NCBI RefSeq assembly: GCF_001703635.1
Contig: NZ_LQZT01000034.1
Coordinates: 46,121 to 98,745, forward strand
Length of the DNA stretch: 52,625 nucleotides
Source of the DNA: Parahoeflea olei
Lineage (GTDB): Bacteria; Pseudomonadota; Alphaproteobacteria; Rhizobiales; Rhizobiaceae
Direction: 5' to 3'
Shown here in pieces: positions 51,901-52,625 of this stretch (positions are counted from its first letter, which is position 1; each line of letters starts with the position of its first letter). Position numbers and translations under genes: made by a program. Below the pieces are notes generated by a model. It saw nothing but the letters and a program-made list of their open reading frames with translations. It did not search any database and was not told the origin of the DNA.

Positions 51901-52625
51901 TCAGACCAGCATTCCCATCGGGTTTTCGATATAGCGCTTGAAGGCGGCCAGCAGTTCCGCACCGAGCGCGCCGTCGACGGCGCGGTGGTCGGTCGACAGC
52001 GTCACACTCATCACGGTCGCGACGGCGAGTTCGCCGTTCTTGACCACCGGGCGCTGTTCGCCCGCGCCGATCGCCAGGATGGTGGCGTGCGGCGGATTGA
52101 TGACGGCGGCGAAGTCCTTGACGCCCATCATGCCCATGTTCGACACCGCCGTGGTGCCGCCCTGGTATTCCTCGGGCTTGAGCTTGCGCGCTTTCGCACG
52201 GGCGCCGAGATCCTTCATCTCGTTGGAGATGGCCGACAGCGTCTTCGCTTCCGCCTTGCGGACGATCGGGGTGATCAACCCGCCGGGAATGGAAACGGCG
52301 ACGCCGACATCGGAATGCTTGTGCATCACCATGGCTTCGTCGGTCCAGGAGACATTGGCGTCCGGCACATCCCTGAGCGCGAGCGCCAGCGCCTTGATGA
52401 TCATGTCGTTGACCGAGAGCTTGTAGGCCGGCTTGTCGTCCTTGACGGGGGCCGCCTTGTTCAGCTCCGAGCGGAGCTTGAGCAGCGCATCGAGCTCGCA
52501 GTCGACGGTCACATAGAAATGCGGGATCGTCTGCTTGGATTCCTGCAGGCGGCGGGCGATGGTCTTGCGCATGCCGTCATGCTTGACGAGTTCGTAGGAG
52601 CCCTCGGCGAACATCTTGAGCACGG
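51901..52625 (-). CDS. pdhC: Dihydrolipoamide acetyltransferase, E2 of pyruvate dehydrogenase (5' part missing)
   Basis: The C-terminal ~241 residues of E2; the lipoyl and E1/E3-binding parts lie beyond the right edge. The catalytic domain begins near GMRKTIARRLQESKQTIPHF. It carries VNDMIIKALALALRDVP, SVGVAVSIPGGLITPIV-like text and the active-site motif STDHRAVDGALGAEL with the catalytic His and Asp. It transfers acetyl groups from the lipoyl arm to CoA. The E1 genes should lie further right. Confidence 0.96.
   Translation of the reverse strand, partial: VLKMFAEGSYELVKHDGMRKTIARRLQESKQTIPHFYVTVDCELDALLKLRSELNKAAPVKDDKPAYKLSVNDMIIKALALALRDVPDANVSWTDEAMVMHKHSDVGVAVSIPGGLITPIVRKAEAKTLSAISNEMKDLGARAKARKLKPEEYQGGTTAVSNMGMMGVKDFAAVINPPHATILAIGAGEQRPVVKNGELAVATVMSVTLSTDHRAVDGALGAELLAAFKRYIENPMGMLV

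Overview
The window is a high-G+C chromosomal segment from an alphaproteobacterium, most likely of the order Hyphomicrobiales (Rhizobiales). Indicators are 5-aminolevulinate synthase (hemA), phosphatidylcholine synthase (pcs), an invasion-associated locus B protein, the order sdhE-mfd / recG / DUF502 / glmS-glmU, and a pyruvate dehydrogenase locus carrying its own lpdA and lipA. Both edges cut genes: an alpha-2-macroglobulin gene loses its 3' part at base 1, and pdhC loses its 5' part at base 52625. No transposase, phage gene, CRISPR array or rRNA was seen. There is one tRNA, tRNA-Lys(UUU).

Layout. 1-7.7 kb: alpha-2-macroglobulin; a BigR-type two-cysteine ArsR repressor; hemA; and a divergent pair of a glutamine-synthetase-like ligase and a class III aminotransferase that looks like polyamine catabolism. 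7.7-14 kb: a membrane acyltransferase and a complete BMP-type nucleoside/purine ABC importer (ATPase, two permeases, binding protein). 14-20 kb: quinone oxidoreductase, pcs, a cysteine-rich DUF2182-DUF1326 pair, a UbiH-family hydroxylase, an AEC carrier and hspQ. 20-25 kb: IalB-like protein, an orphan oligopeptide-type binding protein, a FrnE-like DsbA and an MFS exporter. 25-36 kb is housekeeping: mfd, sdhE, recG, DUF502, glmS, glmU. 36-38 kb: EamA transporter, ccdA, tRNA-Lys. 38-46 kb looks more accessory: an SLC13/RCK_C transporter, a 52-residue Tat-signal peptide gene translationally coupled to a GMC oxidoreductase, and opgG-opgH for osmoregulated periplasmic glucans. 46-52.6 kb: lipA, a GlsB-family protein, two small membrane proteins, lpdA, GNAT, an SGNH hydrolase resembling mycobacterial AcT, a coiled-coil protein, HdeD-like and pdhC.

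How the genes work together. pdhC, lpdA and lipA supply the E2, the E3 and the lipoylation enzyme of pyruvate dehydrogenase. glmU and glmS make UDP-GlcNAc. mfd and recG handle stalled transcription and replication. sdhE flavinylates succinate dehydrogenase. pcs, the Opg pair, IalB and alpha-2-macroglobulin concern the envelope. The least explained units are the DUF2182-DUF1326 pair beside pcs, the Tat-peptide/GMC cassette, and the two-gene membrane insertion between lpdA and the GlsB gene. No complete novel defence or mobile system is evident. Strong inverted repeats lie upstream of opgG and glmS, and an unassigned terminator lies upstream of ialB. All functional calls rest on reading motifs by eye; no database search was possible.
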